Below are positions 26,348-34,939 of a stretch of 64,000 bases of DNA, one piece after another; within the stretch, counting starts at the first letter, position 1, and every line of letters starts with the position of its first letter. Source of the DNA: Thermincola carboxydiphila (GTDB lineage Bacteria > Bacillota > Thermincolia > Thermincolales > UBA2595); NCBI GenBank assembly GCA_016841725.1, contig JAENYP010000007.1, positions 120,577 through 184,576 of the forward strand, read 5' to 3'. The position numbers and the translations under genes are program-made. The notes under the pieces were generated by a model. The model was not told where the DNA came from, did not search any database, and saw nothing but the letters and a program-made list of their open reading frames with translations.

Positions 26348-26605
26348 CTAGTGTTTATGGTCTGATTTTTGAGAATAATCATTGTGGTCTTGCGAAGAAT
26401 GATTATGTTTTTGCGAAGAATGATTATGCCCTTTCATCATAAACAGGTGCATTAAAGGACATAATAAGAATAATCCCACCCACAGGTAATTACCAAGATT
26501 GAGATTACTCAAAAATGCCCCGCCTTTGACCAGATAGATTATGGCCAAAATAAGAATTATACCAACAACTATTACATAGGCTTGACGATTGTTTTTTTGC
26601 TGCAA
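26348..26605 (-). CDS. DUF2933 family membrane protein with histidine-rich tail
   Basis: This 85-residue protein has two hydrophobic helices (AYVIVVGIILILAIIYLV and LGNYLWVGLFLLCPLMHLF), matching DUF2933, and a histidine-rich tail with repeated HNHSSQ units, suited to binding copper or another soft metal. DUF2933 genes usually accompany metal-efflux cassettes and the ICMT-like gene, as here (31 bases downstream). TTG start behind AGGTGAG. Metal binding is inferred. Confidence 0.8.
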   Translation of the reverse strand: MQQKNNRQAYVIVVGIILILAIIYLVKGGAFLSNLNLGNYLWVGLFLLCPLMHLFMMKGHNHSSQKHNHSSQDHNDYSQKSDHKH

Positions 26606-26960
26606 CTAAACTCACCTCACTCCCTGGTCAATTTAATTAAGCTAGGTTTTACCAAATAATTGTAACCAAACTTTGACCATTTTGTGACCAAATGGTGAAA
26701 TACTACGTTCTGTAGTAATTTCATAGTTTGGTCACAAAATAATCACTTTCTGTTCAAAATTGTTACCGCAGACCCTATTTTCATGGGGACCCCGTCTATA
26801 GAAATGAGCATAACCTACGGCAATTACTTAGTGAAGTAAAAGTTATGTATAAACAGGAGAAGGCGGTTCAGGGTATCAAGAGTTCGGACCAGGAATCAAA
26901 ATTTTTCAGTGCATAAGAGATCCGGTTTGGCGAACTCCCCGGCAAAATGCCGTTATCAAA
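26606..26960. other. Non-coding region upstream of the DUF2933 gene
   Basis: It contains the long inverted repeat described separately (26679-26740). The remainder (26745-26960) shows only very short frames and no recognisable gene. Confidence 0.4.
26679..26740. repeat. Long inverted repeat, possible operator, upstream of DUF2933
   Basis: ATTTTGTGACCAAA (26679-26692) and TTTGGTCACAAAAT (26727-26740) are perfect inverted arms. Inside them TGAAAT/ATTTCA and TACTAC-GTTCT-GTAGTA also pair, giving a nearly continuous 62-base hairpin. A third half-site-like copy, TTTGGTTACAATTA, lies at about 26656-26670 (minus strand). The inner TACTAC…GTAGTA dyad resembles BlaI/MecI/CopY-family operators, but no such regulator is in the window. 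Confidence 0.55.
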
Positions 26961-26995
26961 GAGAAGGGCTGCGGTTTGACCCGCGGCCCTTCTCT
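26961..26995. terminator. Bidirectional terminator after the methyltransferase gene
   Basis: AGAGAAGGGCTGCGG pairs with CCGCGGCCCTTCTCT (one mismatch). It lies 51 bases after the stop of the minus-strand gene at 27046 and has a better T-run on the plus strand (TTTTTATTTTT). Confidence 0.7.
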
Positions 26996-27045
26996 TTTTA
27001 TTTTTAATGCTGCTGCCCATCTATGTTCTATGTTTGTTTTACCGT

Positions 27046-27843
27046 TTAAAACTCAAACCTTCCAGCCCGGTAGGCATCCAAATATTTCTCACAGTATTCA
27101 TCCCGTCCGGCCAGTGTTTCAGAAGCAATCAGGCTTGCCATCATCTGCTTGTCAACGGGATTGACGATCAGGCCGTCCAGGCCTTTGGCAATTGCCATGA
27201 TGGCAAAAGACATGTTCAGTAATTTCCGGTTAGGCAAACCGTGAGAGATGTTAGAAAGGCCACATATGGTATGAACTCCGGGATAGCCGCTCATGATTCC
27301 CTCAATAGCATTCAGGAACTCTGCTCCATAAGACTGGTCGGTAGCAATAGGCTGTACCAGGGGATCAATAAAGATGTTTTCCAGTTTAACATTATTCCTG
27401 CAGAGGCCGTTAATTAATTTATCCGCAATTATCAGGCGATCTTCCTTGGTAACAGGCATACCTTCATCACTCATACACAAGGCAATAACTTTTAAATCTG
27501 TGCCTGCTATTATTGGAAGTATTGCGTCATAGCGCTCTTTTTCCAGTGAAATAGAATTAATCATGGCAGTGCCTTTATGAACCTTGAGAGCCTGGTTAAG
27601 CACTTCAGGGTCTGGGCTGTCCAGGGAGCACACGGCACCGGTATTATCCTGAATCAACCGGACCATCCACTCAACATATTCTCTTTCTTTATCGATAAAG
27701 GTGCCGGCATTAACATCAATATAATCTGCTCCCGCTTCCAGTTGGTCCTGGGCGACCTGCAGGATATAGCCGCCATCACTAGCCTCAATAGCTGCTCCAA
27801 CCGCCTTCCGGCTGGCATTAAGTAATTCGCCTACAACTATCAT
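27046..27843 (-). CDS. Methyltetrahydrofolate:corrinoid methyltransferase (MtvA/AcsE-like)
   Basis: This 265-residue pterin-binding TIM barrel resembles AcsE and the methyltransferase II of O-demethylase systems. Signature segments: VGELLNASRKAV, ADYIDVNAGTF, CSLDSPDPEVLNQAL, MINSISLEKERYD, IFIDPLVQPIATDQ and TICGLSNISHGLPNRKLLN. It moves a methyl group between a corrinoid protein and tetrahydrofolate. As the last gene of the cluster, 12 bases after the corrinoid protein gene, it should deliver methyl groups released by the cluster's UroD-family enzyme to the Wood-Ljungdahl methyl branch. The direction of transfer is inferred. Confidence 0.9.
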   Translation of the reverse strand: MIVVGELLNASRKAVGAAIEASDGGYILQVAQDQLEAGADYIDVNAGTFIDKEREYVEWMVRLIQDNTGAVCSLDSPDPEVLNQALKVHKGTAMINSISLEKERYDAILPIIAGTDLKVIALCMSDEGMPVTKEDRLIIADKLINGLCRNNVKLENIFIDPLVQPIATDQSYGAEFLNAIEGIMSGYPGVHTICGLSNISHGLPNRKLLNMSFAIMAIAKGLDGLIVNPVDKQMMASLIASETLAGRDEYCEKYLDAYRAGRFEF

Positions 27844-27855
27844 TTATTTTCCCCC

Positions 27856-28506
27856 TTAAGCTCCTGCTGCCTGTGATCCGGAACCGATCAGCATATTGGC
27901 GATTTCAGCGGCGCTTGCTGCATCTGCAGCATAAGCATCAGCGCCTATCTCATCACAAAACTTCTGAGTTATCGGAGCGCCGCCAATAATAATTTTCGGC
28001 CGTGATTCCAGTGTAAGTAAGGTTTCAACGGTATTTTTCATTTGTTTCATGGTAGTGGTCAGTAATGCAGACAAGCCTAGAATTTGGGGCTTGTGTTCCT
28101 CAATTGCTTCGATAAATTTTTCTGTAGGGACATTAATACCCAGGTCAATCACCTTAAATCCAGACCCTTCAAGCATCATAATGACCATGTTTTTACCAAT
28201 ATCGTGCAGGTCCCCGGCAACGGTTCCGATAAGAACGATACCCTTTTCCTGAATATTTGAACTCACTATCTGGGGCTTGATCATATCCATACCGGCATGC
28301 ATAGCTCGGGCGCTTTTAAGAACTTCGGGAATGAAGATTTCATTATTTTTAAATCTGGGACCAATTATGTTCATCCCGCCGATAAGTCCTTCATCAAGAA
28401 TCTGGGCAGCGCTAAAACCTTCTTCTATCGCTTTTCCAGATAATTCCTTAACCTTTGCTGCATTACCTTCTACAACCGCATCCCTAATTTCTTCTAAGAT
28501 GTTCAT
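27856..28506 (-). CDS. Corrinoid protein (MtvC/MtbC-like methyl carrier)
   Basis: This ~216-residue protein has an N-terminal helical cap (LEEIRDAVVEGNAAKVKELS) and a C-terminal B12-binding Rossmann domain with the intact DXHXXG motif in GTVAGDLHDIGKNMV, plus VIDLGINVPTEKF and IIIGGAPIT. The histidine of DLHDIG is the expected lower cobalt ligand. It shuttles methyl groups between methyltransferase I and II. The frame extends to 28521, but ATG 28506 has GGGGAGGAAG in front and gives the normal N-terminus. It lies between the ABC permease and the methyltetrahydrofolate methyltransferase genes. Confidence 0.92.
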   Translation of the reverse strand: MNILEEIRDAVVEGNAAKVKELSGKAIEEGFSAAQILDEGLIGGMNIIGPRFKNNEIFIPEVLKSARAMHAGMDMIKPQIVSSNIQEKGIVLIGTVAGDLHDIGKNMVIMMLEGSGFKVIDLGINVPTEKFIEAIEEHKPQILGLSALLTTTMKQMKNTVETLLTLESRPKIIIGGAPITQKFCDEIGADAYAADAASAAEIANMLIGSGSQAAGA

Positions 28507-28565
28507 GTTCTTCCTCCCCATTTTTAAAATTTGGCCTTAATGTTTTCCAGACCTTGAAACAAACT

Positions 28566-29543
28566 TTATCTCCTCGGTTTGTCGATAACCTGGTAGACCA
28601 CAACAATAACGATCAACAAAAATCCCTTTAAAACCTGCTCCATATAAGTGCCTACACCGGACAAAGTTAACACATTCAATAATAATTGGAATGTTAATGC
28701 TCCCAAAATTGTACCGATAACTGTACCTTTCCCCCCTATAAGAGAGGTCCCGCCCAGAACTGCCACGGCAATTGCTGATAATTCAAAACCCACGCCCTGG
28801 ATTGGAGTTATCCTGTTAGTCTGACTGCTTAACAAAGGTCCCGCTAAGGCAGCTGTTAAACCTGATATAGAGTAAGCGATGAGCTTAATTTTGTCCGTAT
28901 TGATACCTGAAACCCAGGCGGCCCTTTTATTGGCACCGGTAAAGTAAATTTCTTTTCCGGTTTTTGTATACCTTAGCATTATTGAAAGCACAATTCCGAC
29001 AAAAAGAAATATGATAACCGGAACCGGTATTCCTGCTATGTATCCCCGACCTAATGATAGGTATAAAGGTGAGTCATAGAGAAAAATGGATTGCCCTCTG
29101 GTAACGACGTTGGCAAGTCCGGCAAACACCGACATTGTTCCCAATGTTACCATTAATGAGTTAATTTTCAGCTTGGTTACTAAAACCCCGTTAATGATCC
29201 CTAAGACTATTCCGGTAAGGCAGGTTACTGCCAGGGCAGGCAGTGATCCATATCCAACCATCAGTCCGCCTGTCACCAGAGACAGTGACATTATGGAACC
29301 GATGGACAAATCAATCTCCCCAACCAGCAAAACCATTGTTGCCCCAATGGCTGCTAAACCCACTATCGAAGCTAATCTCAATACATTCAACAAGTTACCT
29401 TTTTGTGCGAGAGAAGGGACAAAGATGCTGCCTATAATCATCACACACGCCAAAATGATAAACAGAATAAAGGTATGATTTTTTAAAATACCCTTCTTAA
29501 AATTATCATCGTCCAGTCCATTGGAAATCACCATGTTCTCCAT
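28566..29543 (-). CDS. Sugar ABC transporter permease (RbsC-like), second
   Basis: This ~325-residue polytopic protein of the BPD_transp_2 family has the characteristic segments VLLVGEIDLSIGSIMSLS, GTMSVFAGLANVVTRGQ, GINTDKIKLIAYSISGLTAA and GGTSLIGGKGTVIGTILGAL. It forms half of the membrane channel for a ribose-type importer. The likely start is ATG 29543 (AAAGGGG upstream), and only 22 bases separate it from the ATPase gene. A second, divergent permease lies at 31154-32173, so the channel is probably a heterodimer. Confidence 0.92.
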   Translation of the reverse strand: MENMVISNGLDDDNFKKGILKNHTFILFIILACVMIIGSIFVPSLAQKGNLLNVLRLASIVGLAAIGATMVLLVGEIDLSIGSIMSLSLVTGGLMVGYGSLPALAVTCLTGIVLGIINGVLVTKLKINSLMVTLGTMSVFAGLANVVTRGQSIFLYDSPLYLSLGRGYIAGIPVPVIIFLFVGIVLSIMLRYTKTGKEIYFTGANKRAAWVSGINTDKIKLIAYSISGLTAALAGPLLSSQTNRITPIQGVGFELSAIAVAVLGGTSLIGGKGTVIGTILGALTFQLLLNVLTLSGVGTYMEQVLKGFLLIVIVVVYQVIDKPRR

Positions 29544-29565
29544 GTCATGACCCCTTTCCCGCAAA

Positions 29566-31116
29566 TTAACCCTGGAACACTGCCCGAGCAGTAGTGCAGT
29601 GTCGTTGAGATGAATGAATTGTATTCAGGATGTCTTCCTCATTAAATTCTTTGGTATTTCGATACACTTCGGATATAATTTTGCCGCCGCTAATAATTAG
29701 AATTCTATCACATATACTTAACAGTTCTCTTGTTTCCGGGGATGCTACCAGTAAACTTTTACCGTTATTCTTTTCGTTAATCAGGAGTTTATATATTTCA
29801 TTTTTCGCTTTGACGTCAACTCCTCTGGTAGGTTCATCGACAAGGATTATATCCAGATTTCTTAAAAGCCATTTGGCAATGACAATCTTTTGTTGATTCC
29901 CGCCGGATAAATTTTGTACAAACTGGTTTATTGAAGGCGTTTTAATCGATAACGCCTGAACGTATTTTCCAGCATTATCCTTTAATAGTTTAGTATTCAA
30001 TGTACGAAACTTATTACGTAAATAGTTTAGAGAACTCACAGCAATATTGTCTTTTACGTCAAGAGTTAAGGCCAGTCCTTCCCTTTGCCGGTCATTGGTA
30101 ACCATTCCTATTCCGGCCTCTATGCCATCCTTGGGATGCTTAAATTTAACCCGTTTGCCTTTGACATACATTTCACCACTGTCAAAGGTGATTATTCCTT
30201 GCAGTGATTGAAATAACTCCGTAATTCCAGAGCCTTTCAATCCGGCAAATCCAACTATTTCCCCTTTATGAAGGGTAAAATTAATATCCTCGAACAGCTT
30301 TTGCTTTGAAAGCCCTGCCAGCTTTAGTACTTCCTGTCTCTGCCCCGAATCCGGCACCTTTGCGCCGGTTACCAGGTCTTCGTTAAGGATTGAGCCCAGC
30401 ATTAAAGCTATGACCTCTTTTTCTGACAAATTCTCGGATGGAATCAACTCACCAACATTTTTGCCATCTCTAAATACCATAATGGAATCTGATATCTCAA
30501 TTATTTCCTGGAGTTTGTGTCCGATAAAAATAATACCCATGCCATTATTTCTCAGGTCCTTAATAATTTTAAAAAGATGGTCTACTTCGTCCTTGTTGAG
30601 CGGAGCAGTGACTTCATCAAGTATTAGAATTCTTGGCTTGAGCAGCATAGCTTTGGCAATTTCAACTATTTCTTTCTCTACCAGTGTTAAAGCTTCAACT
30701 TTTTTATCTACGTCAATTTGAAAGCCCAGAAATTCCAAAACTTTCTCACTCTCTTGTTTCATCTTCTTCAGGTCCAGAACAATTCTGTTTTTGGTAATTT
30801 CCTTATTAAGAAAAATATTTTCCACAACTGTCATGTTTGGCACCAGAGTAGGTTCCTGATGTACTATACCCACACCAAGCTGTTCTGCAATTTTCGGGTC
30901 AGATATGGTCACGTTTCTTCCCTCAATAAATATTTCACCGGCATCAGGAGGATAAATACCTGCAATAATGTTTGATAAGGTAGACTTACCAGCCCCGTTA
31001 GTACCTACCAGTGATACAATTTTCCCCTTCTCAAGAGAAAAATTCACCCCTTTTAATGCCTTGACTCCCGGAAACTGTTTATGAATATTTTTTAATAATA
31101 ACAAAGGCTCCTGCAT
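29566..31116 (-). CDS. Sugar ABC transporter ATPase (RbsA/MglA-like, two nucleotide-binding domains)
   Basis: This 516-residue protein has two ABC domains in tandem: Walker A GTNGAGKSTL and a Q-loop region VHQEPTL in the first, and in the second the degenerate GLKGSGI site with the signature NLSGGNQQKIVIAKW and Walker B-type ILVDEPTRGVDVKAKNE. This one-chain double ATPase is typical of monosaccharide importers. It lies between the two permease genes of the same cluster. Confidence 0.93.
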   Translation of the reverse strand: MQEPLLLLKNIHKQFPGVKALKGVNFSLEKGKIVSLVGTNGAGKSTLSNIIAGIYPPDAGEIFIEGRNVTISDPKIAEQLGVGIVHQEPTLVPNMTVVENIFLNKEITKNRIVLDLKKMKQESEKVLEFLGFQIDVDKKVEALTLVEKEIVEIAKAMLLKPRILILDEVTAPLNKDEVDHLFKIIKDLRNNGMGIIFIGHKLQEIIEISDSIMVFRDGKNVGELIPSENLSEKEVIALMLGSILNEDLVTGAKVPDSGQRQEVLKLAGLSKQKLFEDINFTLHKGEIVGFAGLKGSGITELFQSLQGIITFDSGEMYVKGKRVKFKHPKDGIEAGIGMVTNDRQREGLALTLDVKDNIAVSSLNYLRNKFRTLNTKLLKDNAGKYVQALSIKTPSINQFVQNLSGGNQQKIVIAKWLLRNLDIILVDEPTRGVDVKAKNEIYKLLINEKNNGKSLLVASPETRELLSICDRILIISGGKIISEVYRNTKEFNEEDILNTIHSSQRHCTTARAVFQG

Positions 31117-31153
31117 TAGTATTTTTCACCTTCCTTGAAACGCAGAATAACTA

Positions 31154-32173
31154 TTACGATGTTTTGCGAGAAAAAGCATGCTGTGATGCGGCCCCGATTA
31201 TAATCAAACCGATAATAATTGTTTTATACCACGCTATTAACCCTACCAGTGATAAAATGTTTAACATAATGCATAATATGGCGCTGGCAATAATTGCACC
31301 TGAGATCTTACCACGGCCGCCTTCTAAGGTGATACCGCCAATAACAGCAATTGCTATAGATATTAGCTCATAGCCGCTTCCCTGAATTGTTTCTACCGAT
31401 TGCAAACGAGAACTATATATCAGTGCGGCAATACCGGCTGATAAACCGCTTATGCCAAAGGCCATAACCTTCCAGAAGTCTGTATTAATACCGGAATATA
31501 TGGCAGCTTTCTCATTTCCCCCTGTGGAATAAATCCGGTTACCGACCTTCGTATATTTTAAAACTAAAATAACCAAGACCCCAACCGCCAAAAACAGAAT
31601 GAAATTAACCGGGATACCGGCAAATATGCTGCTGCCTAATGATTTTGCCCCCTTCAGGTTAGTAAGGTAAAGAGAGTACCCACCAGACAGGATATAGGAC
31701 ATACCACTGAGAACATACAACATACCCAAGGTGACTATCAATGAAGGAACCTTGGCTTTAACTATGATAATTCCGTTTAACATACCTATTAAGGCGCTGA
31801 CCAAAAGTACCAGAACCACAATGATGAAGAGTCCATCTACAACATAATTGCTGCCCATAATTATTTCCGTCCCTGAAGCAGATAGAATTTTTTTTGCCAG
31901 AGCTATGGCAGCGATTGGGCTAAAGGCCATCATTGCACCTACTGATAAATCTATTTCCTTAACCAGCATTACTAATGACTGGCCGACGGCCAAGAGGCCA
32001 AAAATTGCCGTATTGATTAATATACTCTGAACATTGGTATTGCCCAAAAACACGGGTGACAGGATAACACCCATGATTAACTCCAAAAGCAGTATAATGA
32101 TAAGCATATTATTTTTAATAAACTTAGCCGGTACTATAAAACCTCCATTTATCGAAGAACTCTCACTAGCCAT
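31154..32173 (-). CDS. Sugar ABC transporter permease (RbsC-like), first
   Basis: This 339-residue BPD_transp_2 permease shows ~10 hydrophobic segments and family motifs SLVMLVKEIDLSVGAMMAFS, TLGMLYVLSGMSYILSGG, GINTDFWKVMAFGISG and GGITLEGGRGKISGAIIAS. It starts at ATG behind AAGGAGAG and is followed after 37 bases by the ATPase gene. It resembles, but is clearly not identical to, the permease at 28566. Confidence 0.92.
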   Translation of the reverse strand: MASESSSINGGFIVPAKFIKNNMLIIILLLELIMGVILSPVFLGNTNVQSILINTAIFGLLAVGQSLVMLVKEIDLSVGAMMAFSPIAAIALAKKILSASGTEIIMGSNYVVDGLFIIVVLVLLVSALIGMLNGIIIVKAKVPSLIVTLGMLYVLSGMSYILSGGYSLYLTNLKGAKSLGSSIFAGIPVNFILFLAVGVLVILVLKYTKVGNRIYSTGGNEKAAIYSGINTDFWKVMAFGISGLSAGIAALIYSSRLQSVETIQGSGYELISIAIAVIGGITLEGGRGKISGAIIASAILCIMLNILSLVGLIAWYKTIIIGLIIIGAASQHAFSRKTS

Positions 32174-32231
32174 TTCGACTCTCCTTAAGTAAACAGGATA
32201 TTGTTAGGTCAAGGCAGCAGACCGAAATTCC

Positions 32232-32261
32232 CTCTCTACAGGCCGGCTGGCCTGCAGAGAG
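32232..32261 (-). promoter_or_regulatory. Hairpin between binding-protein and permease genes
   Basis: CTCTCTACAGGCC and GGCCTGCAGAGAG pair over 13 positions (one A/C mismatch on this strand) around a GGCT loop. There is no T-run, so it is more likely an mRNA-stabilising or partial-termination hairpin that keeps the binding-protein message abundant, as in many ABC operons. Confidence 0.6.
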
Positions 32262-32280
32262 AGATACGGTATCGGTAATT

Positions 32281-33699
32281 TTATTTCAGCGCCGGGCCGA
32301 AAGTATACTCATACCATTGATCAGGTGTCTGAGTCTGCATTCCGAAGATAACATCACCTTCCTGGGTAACCATCGGAATATTAGGGGTAATTACATCCTG
32401 AGGCATTTCAGCTGAATCGGTAACTATATTGAGGAGTACCCGCATACCGATATCCGATATAAGCGGTGTATAGGGAGTATTGACTTCAAACAGGCCATCT
32501 TTGACCTGGGTGATAGCTTCCTTGGAATCGTCGATGCTTAAGAACATAATCTTCTTACCGTCTTTTCTGCTGTCCATCCGATTTGCCATCTTGGTCGCTT
32601 CCAGTGCAGCAAGTGCTTCATGGTCACCGGTGCCAAAGAAGATATCAATTTCGGGGTATGCCTGAAGTGCTGATTGTGCGTTTGTGAATGCTTCTTCTCT
32701 GTTATCTGTGTCATGATAAGATTTGAGTATTTCGATGCCGGGGAAATAGCTTAACACTTTGAGGAAGTGACCGGTCCTCACAGCATCAGCAGTGCTCCCT
32801 AACGGTTTCCTGAGCATTACTGCTTTAGCATTTAAGTCGCCTTCCTGGGCCAGTTTCCAAATTGCATACATACCTGCCTGGGCTCCATTGGCCGGGAAGT
32901 TTCCGGTAATTCTGGAGGTTATGGCTTGGGAGCCGGATGTTCTGTCAACACTGACTACCGGAATACCTGCTTCTAAAGCCCGGTCAACCGGAGGTCCTGT
33001 CGGAGCTTCAACCATCGGCCATACAAGTATGCCATCTACTTTTTGAGCTATAAATGAATCCATGATTGAGGCCCATTTGTTGTTATCAAACTCGGCATCC
33101 TGAACATTTAATTCAACATTCGCATGCTTGTCAGCTTCCCATTTGGCGGCATCAGCCCAGTTTATCAGCCAGGGATGGCTGAATCCATGGAACACAACGC
33201 CAAGCTTATAATTCTTGTTAGCGTCTCCCACCGGTCCCTCAGGAAGAGCCACATAATCGGTGAAAGGCAATTTCAAGTCGTTTTTACTGTATGGTCCGGT
33301 AATCTTGGTGCCGGAACCCTTAGACCATTGGAAATCATTATAGGTTTCGCCTTTGGGGTAGGATTTGCTGTACATTTCGAAGCCTTCATCTTTATAAAGT
33401 TTAGCGATTTGCTCATTTGCCTGTGATAAAGGAAGGTCAATAAAAAACTGCAGTATTTCAGCATCGCTCAGACCTTTGTCTTTAAGGCCTTTAAAGAATT
33501 TGAGGGCATCTTCCCCCTGAAGACCGGCAACTTCCGCATAAAGTGCATCAAGTTTCTCATTCCCGGTAGCAGCCGGTTGTTCGGTATTTGTCTGGTTATC
33601 CCCTGTTTTTGCAGGTTCTTTGTCGCCGCCGCACCCGACAACAGTAAACACCATCACAACAATAAGTAATACATACAATAATTTGGAAACTTTTCTCAT
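32281..33699 (-). CDS. Sugar-binding lipoprotein of the ABC importer
   Basis: This ~472-residue lipoprotein (signal ending VFTVVGC) contains a periplasmic-binding-protein-like type 1 sugar domain: GVVFHGFSHPWLINWADAAK, WPMVEAPTGPPVDRALEAGI-type effector segment, VSVDRTSGS and FFGTGDHEALAALEA. It is longer than RbsB by about 100 residues because of an extra N-terminal helical region (residues 50-120, YAEVAGLQGEDALKFFKGLK), which is unusual. It delivers the substrate to the permeases downstream. The start at 33699 has GGAGG ten bases before; GTG 33705 is also possible. Confidence 0.88.
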   Translation of the reverse strand: MRKVSKLLYVLLIVVMVFTVVGCGGDKEPAKTGDNQTNTEQPAATGNEKLDALYAEVAGLQGEDALKFFKGLKDKGLSDAEILQFFIDLPLSQANEQIAKLYKDEGFEMYSKSYPKGETYNDFQWSKGSGTKITGPYSKNDLKLPFTDYVALPEGPVGDANKNYKLGVVFHGFSHPWLINWADAAKWEADKHANVELNVQDAEFDNNKWASIMDSFIAQKVDGILVWPMVEAPTGPPVDRALEAGIPVVSVDRTSGSQAITSRITGNFPANGAQAGMYAIWKLAQEGDLNAKAVMLRKPLGSTADAVRTGHFLKVLSYFPGIEILKSYHDTDNREEAFTNAQSALQAYPEIDIFFGTGDHEALAALEATKMANRMDSRKDGKKIMFLSIDDSKEAITQVKDGLFEVNTPYTPLISDIGMRVLLNIVTDSAEMPQDVITPNIPMVTQEGDVIFGMQTQTPDQWYEYTFGPALK

Positions 33700-33833
33700 C
33701 TGCACATATCCTCCTTAAATTGGACTTTGACCAGATAAACTTGGCATTAACACTCAAGGTCTATGTAATTATGTGATTATAACTACCCCCCCCTCCTGAT
33801 TGATTTTTTATTGTTACCTAATTCCAAGCTTAA

Positions 33834-34892
33834 TCAGTAGTTTTTAACGGCTTCATACATGGCGATGATATTTCCCAGAGGAGTATCCTGTTGAATCCGA
33901 TGGGAAGGACTGAAGAAATACCCTCCCCCCTTACCTAAGATATCGATGGTATTTTTTACTATTTCCCGGATCTCTTCGGGGCTGCTGTTGGGCAAAACTT
34001 CCTGAGTATCTATAGCCCCGTGAAAGGTTAATTTGTCGCCGAACCTTTCTTTGAGTACCTTGATATCCATATCTTTTGCTGAGGTTTGTATCGGATCCAA
34101 TACCTTGACACCCAAATCAATGAAATCCGGAATCAGGTTTATAACACTCCCGCACGAATGCAAAATCAATGTAGCGCCATAACTGTCGGCAAGGTCACAT
34201 AACTCCTTCAGACTTGGTCCGAAAAACTGCCGAAACATCTCTCTGCTTATTAGTTGACTGTTTTGGGAACCGAAATCATCTTTATAGAATAAAAAGTCAA
34301 TCTTCCCATTCGCCTCTTTAAGCATTTTTTCATAGTAATCAACCTGGAATTTGGTTATATGCTTGATAGTCTCCTGTACCATCTCTTCGTTTAACGCCAG
34401 ATCCAGCATGGCTTTTTCCATACCGAACAAATAAGTCAATAAGTGAAATACACCATGATACCCTTCGGCGTGAATCCCCGGGGTTGAAATCGCATAGCCC
34501 TTAAACCGGTCACACTTACTTTCCATCTGGCTAAAATCAAACAAGTCAACCGATGGCCAATTATAATTTCTAACGTCTGCAACAGTCTCCGCATGACTTA
34601 ATGGGGAATAGTTAACATATACGTCACGGCTTAGTTCTGTTATTAACTCCTGACGGCCAACCCCCCACATGTCCAGCTGAGTTCCATCATCAAGCTTTTT
34701 GAACTTTGGACCGGCGTAATCTGCAAAGACCTCGCGAAAATCAACATTTAAGTAATCAAGCAATCCAAAGTAGTCCTTTTTGTAGTGCTTACATACCACA
34801 TCAGCAATGGCATCAGTTGCTCTAAAGTTTATGGGACATCTGTCAGGTTCCTGGTGATTGAGTGACATTAGAACTCTTTCTTTGGCATTCAT
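33834..34892 (-). CDS. UroD-family methyltransferase (candidate methyltransferase I of an O-demethylase system)
   Basis: This 352-residue member of the UroD/MtaA superfamily has KERVLMSLNHQEPDRCPINF, a long central helix region, the zinc-type motif LILHSCGSVINLIPDFIDLG and a C-terminal HRIQQDTPLGNIIAMYEAVK with FSPS before it. Enzymes of this group include the substrate-specific methyltransferase of vanillate and related O-demethylases. It lies between a kinase and an ABC-importer binding protein, in the same cluster as a corrinoid protein and a methyltetrahydrofolate methyltransferase, so it is the natural first methyl-transfer enzyme for the imported substrate. ATG behind GGAGG. Confidence 0.82.
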   Translation of the reverse strand: MNAKERVLMSLNHQEPDRCPINFRATDAIADVVCKHYKKDYFGLLDYLNVDFREVFADYAGPKFKKLDDGTQLDMWGVGRQELITELSRDVYVNYSPLSHAETVADVRNYNWPSVDLFDFSQMESKCDRFKGYAISTPGIHAEGYHGVFHLLTYLFGMEKAMLDLALNEEMVQETIKHITKFQVDYYEKMLKEANGKIDFLFYKDDFGSQNSQLISREMFRQFFGPSLKELCDLADSYGATLILHSCGSVINLIPDFIDLGVKVLDPIQTSAKDMDIKVLKERFGDKLTFHGAIDTQEVLPNSSPEEIREIVKNTIDILGKGGGYFFSPSHRIQQDTPLGNIIAMYEAVKNY

Positions 34893-34939
34893 TTTACTAT
34901 CCTCCGCACAAAAGTCGATTTTTTTTGTCTGCTAATTAT

